Shown: positions 36,901-45,343, counted from the stretch's first letter. The stretch: 64,000 bases of DNA from Radicibacter daui (GCA_030657355.1 CP131056.1:3616501-3680500), one strand, 5' to 3'. The notes: a model not told the origin generated them from the sequence alone. Program-made: numbers and translations.

Positions 36901-37374
36901 CTCGACGCCCTGGCGCTGGTCGCGCCAGATGAGCGTGCCGTTGCTGATGGTCACGTCGCGGATCTGCATGCCCGGCAGCGAACGCTGGCCCATCTGCCAG
37001 CTCACCTGTCCATCGGCCAGCACCTCCAGCACCAGACGCGGGGATACCAGCGTCACGCTCTCCACCTCGATACGGCCGGAGAAGAGCGGCGCCATCGCCA
37101 GCTTTACCTCAAGCGTGTCGAGGCTGAGGAAATCCTGCTCGGCCGCCCCTTCGGGATTGGCGATGTGGGCATTGCTGACATAAAGCACCGGGGACGGCAG
37201 GAAAGAAAATCTGAGTTCGCCATCAAGGCTCACCTGCCGGCCCGTCGCAGCGCTCAGTTGCTGGGCCAGCGTGTCGCGGTAACTCGACCAGTCGACAAAA
37301 CCGGGAATGATCAGGGCGGCACCCAGTGCCAGCGCGATCAACACCACAAAGGCAAGCAGCAGGTTCTTGATCAC
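33919..37374 (-). CDS. AsmA family protein with a TolA-like repeat tail
   Basis: 1151 residues from the GTG at 37374 (VIKNLLLAFVVLIALALGA); the frame opens further upstream but the membrane helix at 2-22 fits this start. AsmA/TamB-like bridge proteins are anchored in the inner membrane and span the periplasm as long beta-structures, carrying lipids to or tuning the outer membrane. The N-terminal AsmA domain (GFVDWSSYRDTLAQQLSAATGRQV, LDGELRFSFLPSPVLYVSN) and the C-terminal AsmA_2 region (SLTGSGDFALTSGQLAGIDL, FSSFKGSFTLEGG) are visible. After the conserved body a run of about 100 residues of AAAEK/AAADK pentads and the tail TQQFINDILKSLGGGTGG are added, which is not usual for AsmA. Confidence 0.88.
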   Translation of the reverse strand: MIKNLLLAFVVLIALALGAALIIPGFVDWSSYRDTLAQQLSAATGRQVSLDGELRFSFLPSPVLYVSNAHIANPEGAAEQDFLSLDTLEVKLAMAPLFSGRIEVESVTLVSPRLVLEVLADGQVSWQMGQRSLPGMQIRDVTISNGTLIWRDQRQGVERRLEKINMRIAAQSLEGPLTAKGTMTAYGVTPHPLDLLVDMGAAHRATTGVWPIRLRTQVKDEQGNIAGDFSYQGLFFPKGDTLLQGELRGQGGSLADLLALTGAEDLPAPVAGNFQGRGQLAVTASGIETNNVEFSLGDAMRATGAVSYGFGDVPRLDVALALSRVEVAPWLDWKSGVPLPSGLTGSLDLSVEAAEWRDAPMRDVHFGASFAADGSLAVERASALLPGGAQFQLAGTVKPGGDGLQGDLQLTANADDLRTTLTWLGYDAGAVPADRLRKLDLSTHLTGTPDHFTAGDINLGLDTGRLTGALTYAAAAGEGGRPGIGARLDADRINLDAYFPVPAGEAKGSALLVLPQRLGDLAGLADMNVSARIGELAAGGVNYDGVHLDATLSQGALALRDFSASDVSGSALTLAGRVGGLKPLSGLDLTLAVKAADAAPLLRSFGFDPGAKSRAFADVDAKLTVAGEHDALQLGLSGHGGGFSAEAAGSVSNLSSRPAYAFKARVKQASFANALALLLPATRLPDDLGDLDLYAEGKGGDGKLQLSGIQGQVGGIPVVGNLAVDTNKDRPVVTADLQTGDILVDRFLAGPPRVAALPLPGGSAAWSDAALDWSLLHAIDGTFKLKLRGLTWGAFDLGNATVEAALEDGALTVSSLNGDAFRGKLSGSGRVTAAPGGQGGEVKAALTLKGGGLGAVLEDGKITPVGEGLLDYSFDVSASGASRNALISSLTGSGDFALTSGQLAGIDLNAVAAAAVKIGNPGGPEALAKAAQAGGKTPFSSFKGSFTLEGGVARLDDVALSLPAGSGKLTGTVNLPQWQVVLAGPFSITNAAVPPARIGVSGPLDNLLPAVDVSDIVSRANADAAARAAAEKAAADKAAAEKAAAEKAAAEQAAAEKAAAEKAAAEKAAADAAAAQAAAEKAAAEKAAAEKAAAEKAAAEKAAAEKAAADKAAADKAAAEKAAAEKARQQQPSTQQFINDILKSLGGGTGG
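33994..34293 (-). repeat. Tandem AAAEK pentapeptide-coding repeat in the AsmA gene
   Basis: About 19 in-frame 15-bp units encode AAAEK or AAADK variants, interrupted once by AAADA-AAAQ. The predicted product is one long alpha helix like the TolA stalk. The opposite-strand open frame with SAAAF repeats is only its shadow. Confidence 0.9.
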
Positions 37375-37622
37375 GCGCGCACTTCCGTTGCCGTCGTCAG
37401 GTTCTTCCCCTTGCGGGCGACCCCGGGCCCCCTCAGGCCTCGTTGCCGCAGGGGTGATTTTGAGAACCACCCCCGGCCGGTATTTTCCATTTGTAGCGAA
37501 GGCGTTGCTGCCATGCAAAGCGCTATGCGAAAGGCTATGAGACGTGACTAGGAGAGGCGTGTCATGCTGGGCTACACTGTTGTGACAGCCGGTGATGCAC
37601 CGGGCTTGTTAGGGAGCGGGCT

Positions 37623-37820
37623 ATGGGAGACGTGGTCAACCTGAACCAGTTCCGCAAGGAACGCGAACGCCGCCGCAAGATTGCGCAGGCCTCCATGAAC
37701 CGTGAGAAATTTGGCCGCACCAAGGCTGAAAAACAGGCCGACCGCGAGGAACAGACCCGCACGGAACGCAGCCTGGATGGTGCCAAGCTTACCACGCCGG
37801 AAGACGAAACCGCGCGGTAG
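37623..37820 (+). CDS. DUF4169 family protein
   Basis: 65 residues, very basic and charged: MGDVVNLNQFRKERERRRK, then FGRTKAEKQADREEQTRTERSLDGAKL. This is the full-length form of DUF4169, a small alphaproteobacterial family of unknown function usually found beside the RHH_4 protein; here the AsmA gene separates them. GGGAG lies just before the ATG. Confidence 0.88.
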   Translation: MGDVVNLNQFRKERERRRKIAQASMNREKFGRTKAEKQADREEQTRTERSLDGAKLTTPEDETAR

Positions 37821-37876
37821 GACAGCCCTTTTCAAAGGGTGTCGCGGGCGAGGCGGCCAGGCGCCCCGCCCGGCCC

Positions 37877-39196
37877 TTAGCCTTCAACTTCCAGCGCCGT
37901 TCCTTCCACCCCGTCTGCGGCGATCGACCGCGGCGTGGCCAGTTCGTGGCCCAGCCAGCGCAGCACGGCAAGCGTCAATACCAGCGAGAGAACGGTGGCG
38001 ATGGCGCCGAAGAGAAACGGCACCCCGGCCAGCAGTGTGCCCGCCGCCCCCACGGTGTAGCGGGCAAAAAGCGGCGAGCCGATGAAGGGGGAGATTGCAA
38101 AGACAAGGCTCTGGAGCCCCATGAGCGCTCCCATGATCGCCCCCTGCTGCCCGGCGGCGGCGCTACGCGAGATGATGCTTTGCAGCGTCGGCCCCGCAAC
38201 CCCGCCCAGCCCGAACGGGATGAGGCTGAGCGCAAAGGGCAGGCTTGCCGGCGAAAAGGCAAAACCGAAATAGGCCAGCGCCGTCAGCACGCCGCCCAGC
38301 ACCATCGTGCGCGCCTCCCCCAGCCATCTGACCGACGGACCAACCAGCGCGCCCTGCGCAATCGCCACCAGAAGCCCGATGGCGGCCAGAGACAGGCCGT
38401 TGGCCGTGGCGGTCCAGCCGAACCGCTCGCCGGTATAAAGCACCCAGATTGCCTGCAGCACGCCCATGCCGAACACGCCCAGCATGGAGCCCATGGCAAG
38501 GCCCAGCGTCAGCCGGCGCTGGAACAGTACCGCAAATGCCGCCAGCGGATTGCACGAGCGCCAGGAAAAGGGTTGCCGTGCGGCCCGCGGCAGCGATTCC
38601 GGCAGGACGAAGAGGCCATAGATCAGATTGAGGCCGGCCAACACGGCGCCGACCACGAAAGGCAGGCGCAGGCCATAATCCCCAAGCGGACCGCCGATTG
38701 CCGGGCCGATGATGAAGCTGATGCCGAAGGCCGCGCCGATGAGGCCGAAATTGCGCGCCCGCCGCTCCGGCGGCGTGATGTCCGCCATATAGGCGCTCGC
38801 GGTAGCAAAATTCGCCGCGCAGAAACCGGCAACGAGCCGGCCGGCCAGATACCAGAAAAGTGACGGCGCAAAGACCAGCGCCAGCTGGTTGATGCCGAGC
38901 CCGAAGACGGACAGCAGGATGATCGGCCGCCGCCCGAACCGGTCGCTGAGCGCACCCAGAAAAGGTGCGCCGACGAACTGGAGCAGCGAAAACCCGCTAA
39001 AGGAAAAGCCCACCCACCAGGCTGCCGAAGCCACATCGCCGCCGGTGAACTGCTTGACCAGCTCCGGCATTACTGGCGCGGAGATGCCCATCACCAGCAT
39101 GTCGAGAAAGACGGTCACGAGGATGAAAGGCAGCGCCGCCGCCGGGCGGCCACGGCCTTTTTGTGGGGAAGAAAGCGGGCTGGAAGGGCCGGACAT
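37877..39196 (-). CDS. TetA-like MFS drug exporter
   Basis: 439 residues with 12 predicted membrane spans. [24 protein letters not shown] opens the first helix and [21 protein letters not shown] is the MFS loop 2-3 motif. [35 protein letters not shown] is the motif C region of tetracycline/H+ antiporters. It probably exports a hydrophobic drug in exchange for protons. The 134-bp region upstream carries paired inverted repeats (39207-39286), so expression is likely inducible. No tetR-type gene is adjacent; the nearest regulator is the LysR gene upstream on the same strand. Confidence 0.9.
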   Translation of the reverse strand: MSGPSSPLSSPQKGRGRPAAALPFILVTVFLDMLVMGISAPVMPELVKQFTGGDVASAAWWVGFSFSGFSLLQFVGAPFLGALSDRFGRRPIILLSVFGLGINQLALVFAPSLFWYLAGRLVAGFCAANFATASAYMADITPPERRARNFGLIGAAFGISFIIGPAIGGPLGDYGLRLPFVVGAVLAGLNLIYGLFVLPESLPRAARQPFSWRSCNPLAAFAVLFQRRLTLGLAMGSMLGVFGMGVLQAIWVLYTGERFGWTATANGLSLAAIGLLVAIAQGALVGPSVRWLGEARTMVLGGVLTALAYFGFAFSPASLPFALSLIPFGLGGVAGPTLQSIISRSAAAGQQGAIMGALMGLQSLVFAISPFIGSPLFARYTVGAAGTLLAGVPFLFGAIATVLSLVLTLAVLRWLGHELATPRSIAADGVEGTALEVEG

Positions 39197-39206
39197 CGGC
39201 GCACCT

Positions 39207-39286
39207 TTTTATACGGGTATTAATGCAAAAGTGAGATGCACCAGAAACTTGCCCGGATCCACTTTTTCAATTTTACCCGTATAAAA
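39207..39286. promoter_or_regulatory. Paired inverted-repeat operators upstream of the MFS exporter
   Basis: TTTTATACGGGTA (39207-39219) and TACCCGTATAAAA (39274-39286) are exact inverted copies 54 bp apart. Each half is itself a small palindrome (ATAC-GG-GTAT and TAC-CC-GTA). The arrangement suits two dimers of a TetR- or LysR-type repressor flanking the promoter. Confidence 0.6.
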
Positions 39287-39329
39287 TATCTGAAAACTGT
39301 TGCCGGACCACCACAGACATCAAGAGCCG

Positions 39330-40283
39330 CTAGGCTGCCGCCGACGCCACCAGATAACGGCCGAGAGCCCCGACCGCAGGGCGGGCGAGCGCCGCCTCGC
39401 TTGCCACCAGCGCGTAACTCGCGCCGGTTTTCCAGCCCGTGCCCGGCAGCAATTCCAGCAGTGCCCCGGCAGCCAGCTCTGCTGCCACGATCAACCGGGG
39501 CAGAAGCCCGACACCGAGACCTGCCTTGGCCGCCTCCATCACCATGAAGAAATGCTCCAGCCGCAATTGTGCCGGCCTCGCGATGGCTGCGCGCCGCCGC
39601 TCCGGTGCCACGCCCTGCCTCTCCGCCCAGCCGGCCCACGCCCCGGCGCGGGTAGTGTGCTCGATCCGCGGCAGTGCCAGCAACGCTTCGGCGTCGGCAG
39701 GTGGCCCCTTCGCCACCAGAGCCGGGGCGGCAACCGCTACCAGCTCTTCCAGCGCCAGCGTGGTCGCCGTCAGGCCGCGCCAGCCGCCATGCCCCCAGGT
39801 GATGACGAGGTCGAGCGCGGCAGGATCCCAGCGCACCGGGTCCTTGTGTGCGGCAGTAAAATCCGCATCGATCGTTACCAGCTCCACCGCCACTTCCGGG
39901 TGGGCGGCCAGAAAACCACCGAGCCGCGGGGCCAGCCAGAAGGCGCCGACCGACGGCAGCGCCCCCACCCGCACCACGCCCTGCGCCCGCCCGCCCAGCG
40001 CATGCCGCGCCCCTTCTACAAGGCCAAGGGCAGCCCGCGCCGTCGCCGCCAGCCGCTCCCCGGCTGCCGTAATCACCAGCCGGCGCCCCTGGCGGGAAAA
40101 CAGCACCGTCCCCAGCCCCTGTTCCAGATGCTGGATACGGCGCGAAAGGGCACTTTGCGTCAGGCCCAGCTCGCGGGCAGCCGCCGTCAGGTTGCCATGT
40201 CGGGCCGCCGCCTCGAACAGCGGCAAGGCCGAGAGCAGCTGGGCATCCGGCAGGCTGCCGGCGTTGAAGTCAGGATCGGGCAT
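39330..40283 (-). CDS. LysR family transcriptional regulator
   Basis: 317 residues. The N-terminal HTH covers about 19-60 (LPLFEAAARHGNLTAAARELGLTQSALSRRIQHLE), followed by the effector-binding domain with VRVGALPSVGAFWLAPRLGGFLAAHPEVAVEL. It is divergent from the VOC-nitrilase pair, and the intergenic region has a palindrome of LysR form at 40316-40330, so those genes are its likely targets. It may also read through to the downstream exporter. Confidence 0.93.
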   Translation of the reverse strand: MPDPDFNAGSLPDAQLLSALPLFEAAARHGNLTAAARELGLTQSALSRRIQHLEQGLGTVLFSRQGRRLVITAAGERLAATARAALGLVEGARHALGGRAQGVVRVGALPSVGAFWLAPRLGGFLAAHPEVAVELVTIDADFTAAHKDPVRWDPAALDLVITWGHGGWRGLTATTLALEELVAVAAPALVAKGPPADAEALLALPRIEHTTRAGAWAGWAERQGVAPERRRAAIARPAQLRLEHFFMVMEAAKAGLGVGLLPRLIVAAELAAGALLELLPGTGWKTGASYALVASEAALARPAVGALGRYLVASAAA

Positions 40284-40315
40284 GGTTCAGGACGGCCGTT
40301 TCAAAGGACATTTCC

Positions 40316-40330
40316 ATGAGTTTAACTCAT
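40316..40330. promoter_or_regulatory. LysR-type operator (T-N11-A palindrome)
   Basis: ATGAGTT-T-AACTCAT is a perfect 7-bp inverted repeat containing T-N11-A, in the divergent region between the LysR gene (start 40283) and the VOC gene (start 40425). Confidence 0.6.
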
Positions 40331-40424
40331 GTATGATTGCGCCGTCACCGGCTGGGCGTGGCACTGCGGTCAGCTTATGATCCGGTTTCGCGAAATTTCG
40401 CCCCCGCTTTCTGGAGCTTTCCCC

Positions 40425-40859
40425 ATGTCCGGCACCCGCCCGTTCCATCTTGCCTTTCCGGTGACCGACCTTGACGAGACCCGCCAGTTCTATGGCGAGA
40501 CGCTTGGCTGCCAGATCGGCCGCGAGAGCCCGGGCCACTGGGTGGATTTTTCGCTCTACGGGCATCAACTCTCCGCCCATCTGCGCCCGCAAAGCACCGT
40601 GCAGGCCGCAAGCCTCGGCCAGGTGGATGGCGACGCAGTGCCGATCCCGCATTTCGGCGTCATCGTGACCATGGAGCAGTGGAAAGACCTCGCCGCCCGG
40701 CTGGAAGCGAACCCGGAAACGCGCTGGGGCATGAAGCCCAAGACCCGTTTTGTCGGCGAGCCCGGCGAGCAGGCGACGCTGTTCTTCTTCGACCCCTCGG
40801 GCAATGCGCTGGAATTCAAGGCTTTTGCCGACGACAGCGGTATCTTCCAGACCGCCTGA
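40425..40859 (+). CDS. VOC (glyoxalase/dioxygenase) superfamily protein
   Basis: 144 residues from the ATG at 40425 (TGGAG upstream). Repeated beta-alpha-beta-beta-beta modules begin with PFHLAFPVTDLDETRQFYGETLGCQIG and PIPHFGVIVTMEQWKDLAARLEA and end FFDPSGNALEFKAF. The metal-ligand positions would be His in FHLAF, His in PHFGV and Glu in LEFKAF, as in extradiol-type or glyoxalase I enzymes. Substrate unknown. A nitrilase gene follows 37 bp later, so the two probably act in one catabolic step series under the LysR regulator. Confidence 0.88.
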   Translation: MSGTRPFHLAFPVTDLDETRQFYGETLGCQIGRESPGHWVDFSLYGHQLSAHLRPQSTVQAASLGQVDGDAVPIPHFGVIVTMEQWKDLAARLEANPETRWGMKPKTRFVGEPGEQATLFFFDPSGNALEFKAFADDSGIFQTA

Positions 40860-40896
40860 CCTGAGAGCAAAGCCCATAAAAGCGGAAGAAACACCC

Positions 40897-41886
40897 ATGG
40901 ACATTATCACCGCCGCCCCGGCGAGCGACATCCGGCCGGAAGACAGGCTGACCCTTGCCATGGTGCAGATGGCGCCGGTGTGGCTGAAGCGGGAAGCGAC
41001 GCTCGACAAGATGATCGCCGCCCTGCGTCAGGCCGCCGATGCCGGGGCTGAACTGGTGTGTTTCGGCGAGGCGCTGGTGCCGGGTTACCCGTTCTGGATC
41101 GAGCGCACCGACGGCGCCCGCTTTAACGATCCGAAGCAGAAGGCGATCTATGCCCGTTACCTCGATCAGGGCGTGATGATCGAGCGCGGCGATCTGGACG
41201 GGATTTGTGCTGCCGCGCGTGAGCGGGGCGTTGCGGTTTATCTCGGCTGTATGGAGCGGGCGCCTGACCGCGGCGGCCACAGCCTTTATTGCACGCTCGT
41301 CTATATTGACCGGCAGGGCACCATCGGCTCCGTGCACCGCAAGCTGCACCCGACCTATGAGGAGCGGCTTGCCTGGGCCACCGGCGACGGGCACGGGCTC
41401 AAGGTGCATGAGCTGGGGCCGTTCCGCGTCGGCGGGCTCAACTGCTACGAAAACTGGATGCCGCTTTCCCGCGCCGCGCTTTATGCGCAGGGCGAGAGCC
41501 TGCATGTCTCCGTCTGGCCCGGCGGCCTGCACAACACCGAAGACCTGCCGCGTTTCATTGCCAAAGAAGCCCGCAGTTATGTTGTTGCCGTCTGCGGCCT
41601 GATGCGACCGGAAGACTTCCCCGAGGACACGCTGGAACTGGCCGAAATCCTGGCAAGCAGCGGCCCGTTCCTCGCCAATGGCGGCAGCGCCCTGACGGCG
41701 CCGGACGGCAGCTGGGTGGTGGAGCCGGTGGTGGGCAAGGAAGCCATCCTCCTGGCCACGCTCGATGCCGGCAAGGTGCGCGGCGAACGCCAGAACCTCG
41801 ACTTTGCCGGCCACTACGCCCGGCCGGATGTCACCCGCCTGGTGGTGGACCGCCGCCGGCAGGGCATTGCCGAATTCATCGACTGA
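40897..41886 (+). CDS. Nitrilase family carbon-nitrogen hydrolase
   Basis: 329 residues from the ATG at 40897. The catalytic triad is complete: Glu58 (CFGEALVPGYPFW), Lys149 (HRKLHPTYEERLAW) and Cys183 (GLNCYENWMPL). The NCYENW and GYPFW signatures point to branch 1 (true nitrilases, hydrolysing R-CN to acid and ammonia) rather than amidases. Its 3' end overlaps the convergent MocR gene by 11 bp. Confidence 0.92.
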   Translation: MDIITAAPASDIRPEDRLTLAMVQMAPVWLKREATLDKMIAALRQAADAGAELVCFGEALVPGYPFWIERTDGARFNDPKQKAIYARYLDQGVMIERGDLDGICAAARERGVAVYLGCMERAPDRGGHSLYCTLVYIDRQGTIGSVHRKLHPTYEERLAWATGDGHGLKVHELGPFRVGGLNCYENWMPLSRAALYAQGESLHVSVWPGGLHNTEDLPRFIAKEARSYVVAVCGLMRPEDFPEDTLELAEILASSGPFLANGGSALTAPDGSWVVEPVVGKEAILLATLDAGKVRGERQNLDFAGHYARPDVTRLVVDRRRQGIAEFID

Positions 41887-43357
41887 CGGCGAAGGCCGGG
41901 TCTTTCAGAAGCCCGGCCAGCGTCCCGGCAAACCGCTCCGCCAGAGCGGGGGTGACAGCGCCAAAGCCGATCAGCAGGCCGGGCACGCTGGGGCCGAGAT
42001 AATAGGCGGAAAGGGCGGGCACACTGTAGCCCCTGGCGGCCAGCGCCCGCGACAGGGCAAAATCATCCGTGCCGGCTGGCAGGTTGAGGGCAATCTGCAA
42101 TCCGCCGGTCGGCGGCTCAATCCCGGCACCCGGGCCCAGATGGCGCCCCAGCGCCGCCACCAGCATCTGGCAGCGCTCCTCATAAGAGCGGGCGATGCGG
42201 CGCAGATGGGCGCGGTAATGCCCGGCATCGATAAAATCGGCGAGCGCGGCCTGCGCATGCACATTGGCAAGCGCCCCGAGGTTACGCAGCGCAAGGCGCA
42301 GCGGCCCGGCCAGCGGCCCCGGCACGGCCATATAGGCAAGGCGCAGGCCCGGCAGCAGGCTCTTGGCACTGGTGGCGAGATAGATCACCTCCCCCGCCTG
42401 CCCCAGCCCCTGCAAGGCGGCCAGCGGCCGCCCGCGCCACAGAAACTCGCTGTCATAATCATCTTCCACTACCACCGCGCCCAGCCGCCGTGCTGCCTCA
42501 AGCAGGGCGAGCCGGCGCGGCAGCGTCATGCGCACGCCGGTGGGATATTGATGCGAGGGGGTGAGGTAGATGAGGCGCGGCGGCGCTTCCCGCCCCTCGG
42601 CAACAGCCGCTTCCAGCGCGGCAGGATTGGCGCCTTCACTATCGACGGGCAGGGGCCGCAGGGTGAGCCCGGCGGCGGTAAAGGCAGCGCGGGCGCCGAG
42701 ATAACCCGGCTCCTCCATCCACACCGTCTCGCCCGGCTCGGCCAGCGACAGGGCGATCAGCGCCAGCGCGGCCTGCGAGCTGCCGGTAACGATGATCTGC
42801 CCTTCCTCAGCCACCACGCCGCGCTCGGCCGCCAGATAGCGCGCCAGCACCTGCCGCAGCACCGGCAAACCTTCAAAATGATCATAGACCGCCTGCCGCC
42901 CCACCACGCTGCGGGCCGCCCGGCGCAGTGACCGCGCCCAGAGATCACGCGGAAACAGCGCCTCATCCGGCACGCCCGGTTGCAACAGCCCGTCGGGGCG
43001 GGAATAGGCGGCGGCGCGGACATTGGCGGAGAGGGCAAGGCCCCGCGTAGACAACAGCGGCGCCTTTCCGGTTGCCGGTGGCGGCACACCCACCGCCTTC
43101 TGTGGCTCCCCCGTGCCCGGCAGGATGGCCGGCGCCGCCCCGGCTTTGACCGACACCACCCCCTCCGCCCGCAACAGCTCATAAGCGGCGTTGACGGTGT
43201 TGCGCGAAACCTCCAGTTCCGCCGCCAGTGCGCGGGAGGATGGCAGCCGGCCCGCCTTGCCAAAATGGCCGGAACGGATGGCGCCCAGCAGCTGGCGGTA
43301 AATCTGCTCCGGCAGCGGGGCCGCACCGTCCCTCTCCAGCTGCAGATAACTGGGCAT
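41876..43357 (-). CDS. MocR-type regulator (GntR HTH fused to a PLP aminotransferase domain)
   Basis: 493 residues from the ATG at 43357 with GGAG 9 nt upstream; a TTG at 43381 is less likely. The GntR winged helix is at about 10-75 (LPEQIYRQLLGAIRSGHFGKAGRLPSSRALAAELEVSRNTVNAAYELL), followed by an aminotransferase-like domain with the PLP Lys332 (TSAKSLLPGLRLAYM) and the acid-rich EDDYDSEF. MocR proteins such as PdxR and GabR sense PLP or amino compounds. The divergent flavin-binding gene, 103 bp away, is the obvious target. Confidence 0.93.
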   Translation of the reverse strand: MPSYLQLERDGAAPLPEQIYRQLLGAIRSGHFGKAGRLPSSRALAAELEVSRNTVNAAYELLRAEGVVSVKAGAAPAILPGTGEPQKAVGVPPPATGKAPLLSTRGLALSANVRAAAYSRPDGLLQPGVPDEALFPRDLWARSLRRAARSVVGRQAVYDHFEGLPVLRQVLARYLAAERGVVAEEGQIIVTGSSQAALALIALSLAEPGETVWMEEPGYLGARAAFTAAGLTLRPLPVDSEGANPAALEAAVAEGREAPPRLIYLTPSHQYPTGVRMTLPRRLALLEAARRLGAVVVEDDYDSEFLWRGRPLAALQGLGQAGEVIYLATSAKSLLPGLRLAYMAVPGPLAGPLRLALRNLGALANVHAQAALADFIDAGHYRAHLRRIARSYEERCQMLVAALGRHLGPGAGIEPPTGGLQIALNLPAGTDDFALSRALAARGYSVPALSAYYLGPSVPGLLIGFGAVTPALAERFAGTLAGLLKDPAFAVSR

Positions 43358-43460
43358 CAACTGGTACTCCAGAATTTTCAAAAGCTGATCTTCTATGAGG
43401 CCAGATGAGACGGCAGAGTGCGGGCAACAGCAAGCCCCTTTGTTCGCCGGACCTTAAGCC

Positions 43461-44135
43461 ATGAAGCCCAGCCGCCCCGACCTGCCCGCCTTCGCCATTG
43501 CCCGCCAGGGCAAGCGCGCCGCCTATGACGCGGCCACCATCCACGCCATCCTCGACCAGGCACTGGTCGGGCATGTGGGGTTTGTGAGTGAAGGCCGTCC
43601 GATGGTGATCCCCATGGCTTTCGCCCGCGATCCGCAGGCCGAAGGTGGCCGGCTCTATATCCACGGCGCCAGCACCACCCGCATCGTCAAAGGCTTCAAG
43701 GAAGGCGATCCGGTGTGCCTGACGGTCACGCTGGTGGATGGCATCGTCGCCGCCCGCTCCGCCTTCCACCACTCGGTCAATTACCGCTCCGCCGTGGTGC
43801 ATGGCAGCGCCCGGCTGGTGACGGATGCCGACGAACATGCCCATGCCCTGACCCTCATCACCGAGCATCTGCTGCCCGGCCGCTGGGACGAGGTGCGCCC
43901 GATGCTGGCCAAGGAAGAAAAGGCCACCGGCGTGCTGGCGCTGGAGATCGAGGCAGCTTCCGCCAAGATACGCCAGGGCCCGCCGGTGGATGATGACGAG
44001 GATTACGCCCTGCCGATCTGGGCGGGCGTGGTGCCCGTCACCACCGCCCTCGGCCTGCCCGTCGGCGATGGCCGCACGCCGGGCGAAGTGCCGCCTCCGG
44101 CGTCAATCCTCAAGGCTCGGCAGAAGTTTGCCTGA
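43461..44135 (+). CDS. Pyridoxamine 5'-phosphate oxidase-like flavin-binding protein
   Basis: 224 residues, split-barrel FMN-binding family (PNPOx-related). Typical stretches are ILDQALVGHVGFVSEGRPMVIPMAFARD, GRLYIHGASTTRI, and the middle strand AFHHSVNYRSAVVHGSARLVTD. These proteins reduce or sequester flavin or B6 vitamers. Pairing with a divergent MocR regulator is common and supports regulation by PLP status (inference). Confidence 0.88.
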   Translation: MKPSRPDLPAFAIARQGKRAAYDAATIHAILDQALVGHVGFVSEGRPMVIPMAFARDPQAEGGRLYIHGASTTRIVKGFKEGDPVCLTVTLVDGIVAARSAFHHSVNYRSAVVHGSARLVTDADEHAHALTLITEHLLPGRWDEVRPMLAKEEKATGVLALEIEAASAKIRQGPPVDDDEDYALPIWAGVVPVTTALGLPVGDGRTPGEVPPPASILKARQKFA

Positions 44136-44139
44136 CCCA

Positions 44140-44289
44140 TCCTCCCCTGCCGAGAGGCGGGGGAGGTGCCCGCATCGCGGGCGGAGGGGGATGTGGGCCG
44201 GCGATCACGCTCCGACAGTGCCTGATGGAGAAGCCCACACCCTCACCCGGCCCTTCGGGCCACCCTCTCCCCTCCGGTGGAGAGGGAAG
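44140..44289. repeat. Intergenic palindromic element, copy 1
   Basis: Two inverted G/C-rich units of about 55 bp (44140-44198 and 44230-44288) flank a 31-bp core. They share GGGGATGTGGGC on the left with GCCCACACCCTC on the right, and each contains its own small hairpin. It is related to the elements at 47216 and 59324 but has a different inner end (GTGGGC instead of TAATGAG). It lies between convergent genes. Confidence 0.75.
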
Positions 44290-44290
44290 A

Positions 44291-45193
44291 CTATCCCCAG
44301 ATCAGCGACCGGTGCGCACAAACCCCTGCAAAAGCCCCGGCCGCCGCGGCCAGCGGCGCGCTGTGCATTGTCTGCGCGATATCACCGGCCGCAAAGACGC
44401 CCGGTATGCTGGTCTCCTTCATCTCGTTGACCCGGAGATAAGGCCCCATCGGCGCCTCGTCGAAGACGCAGCCGAGCTGCTCCGCCAACGGCGAGGCCGG
44501 GCTTACCTGCGGGGCGACGAACAGACCGCCCAGCGCCGCCACCCGACCGTCCGCAAGCCGCACAGCCTCCAGCCCCGGCGCCGGGCCCAGCAACTCCACC
44601 ACCGGGGAGCGCTCGACGCTCACGCCGCGCGCCGCAAACAGGGCCGCGCTTTCTGCGTCCGGCTCCACCTTGCCTTGCGTGAAGAAGGTGGCCGGCCCCC
44701 AGTCTGCTGCCAGAACGGCCCCGTGCAGCGAATGCACGCCCACACCCAGCACGCCGAGTGGCCCGGGCGGGAGTTCGTAACCGTGGCAGTAAGGGCAATG
44801 CACGACAGACTGGCCCCAGCGTTCGGCAAGGCCCGGCAGCCCGGGCAGCGTGTCCTTCACGCCGGTTGCCAGCACCAGCCGGCGGGCCGTGACTTCGCTG
44901 CCGTCCGCCAGGGCAATGGTGAAGGCGTCCTTCTGTCCGCTCGTCCGCACTGCCTCTCCTTTAAAGAGGGTTGCCGTGGGGTAGAGCATGAACTGGCGCT
45001 GCGCCTCTTCCATCGCGTCCAGCGGCGCCTTGCCGTCATGCCCGTAAAAATTATGCGCCCCGTGGGAGAAGCGGTTGCGCGGTTTGCCCGCATCCACCAT
45101 CAGCACCCGCCGCCGTGCCCGGGCCAGCGGCAGCGCCGCCGACACCCCGGCGAAATTGCCGCCAATCACCACCACGTCGAATTTTTCACCCAT
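44291..45193 (-). CDS. NAD(P)/FAD-dependent disulfide oxidoreductase (thioredoxin reductase-like)
   Basis: 300 residues. An FAD dinucleotide-binding motif (VVVIGGNFAGVSAALPLARA, about 7-26) opens the protein, a redox-active Cys133-Pro-Tyr-Cys136 follows, and VFAAGDIAQT near 265 is the second FAD site. The usual GxGxxA NAD(P) motif is altered (GVGVHSLHGAVL), so the electron donor is uncertain. It is divergent from an Rrf2 regulator, a pairing often seen for redox-responsive control. Its substrate is unlikely to be the housekeeping thioredoxin. Confidence 0.87.
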   Translation of the reverse strand: MGEKFDVVVIGGNFAGVSAALPLARARRRVLMVDAGKPRNRFSHGAHNFYGHDGKAPLDAMEEAQRQFMLYPTATLFKGEAVRTSGQKDAFTIALADGSEVTARRLVLATGVKDTLPGLPGLAERWGQSVVHCPYCHGYELPPGPLGVLGVGVHSLHGAVLAADWGPATFFTQGKVEPDAESAALFAARGVSVERSPVVELLGPAPGLEAVRLADGRVAALGGLFVAPQVSPASPLAEQLGCVFDEAPMGPYLRVNEMKETSIPGVFAAGDIAQTMHSAPLAAAAGAFAGVCAHRSLIWG

Positions 45194-45225
45194 GCCCTCT
45201 CCTCTGGCGCCACAGCACCACCACG

Positions 45226-45255
45226 TATCATTGATAGTTACATGATGGGATGTAA
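45226..45255. promoter_or_regulatory. Palindromic operator candidates between flavoprotein and Rrf2 genes
   Basis: TATCA-T-TGATA (45226-45236) and TTACAT-GATGGG-ATGTAA (45238-45255) lie next to each other in the divergent intergenic region. An AACGTT-centred site follows near 45272. They are probably bound by the Rrf2 regulator. Confidence 0.5.
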
Positions 45256-45343
45256 AAGCACATCACGCAACTAACGTTGTTACAGATGGGAAACTGCCCT
45301 AGGGTGAAGGCTCCCTGACCCCTTGCCGGAGCCCCGACAGCCG

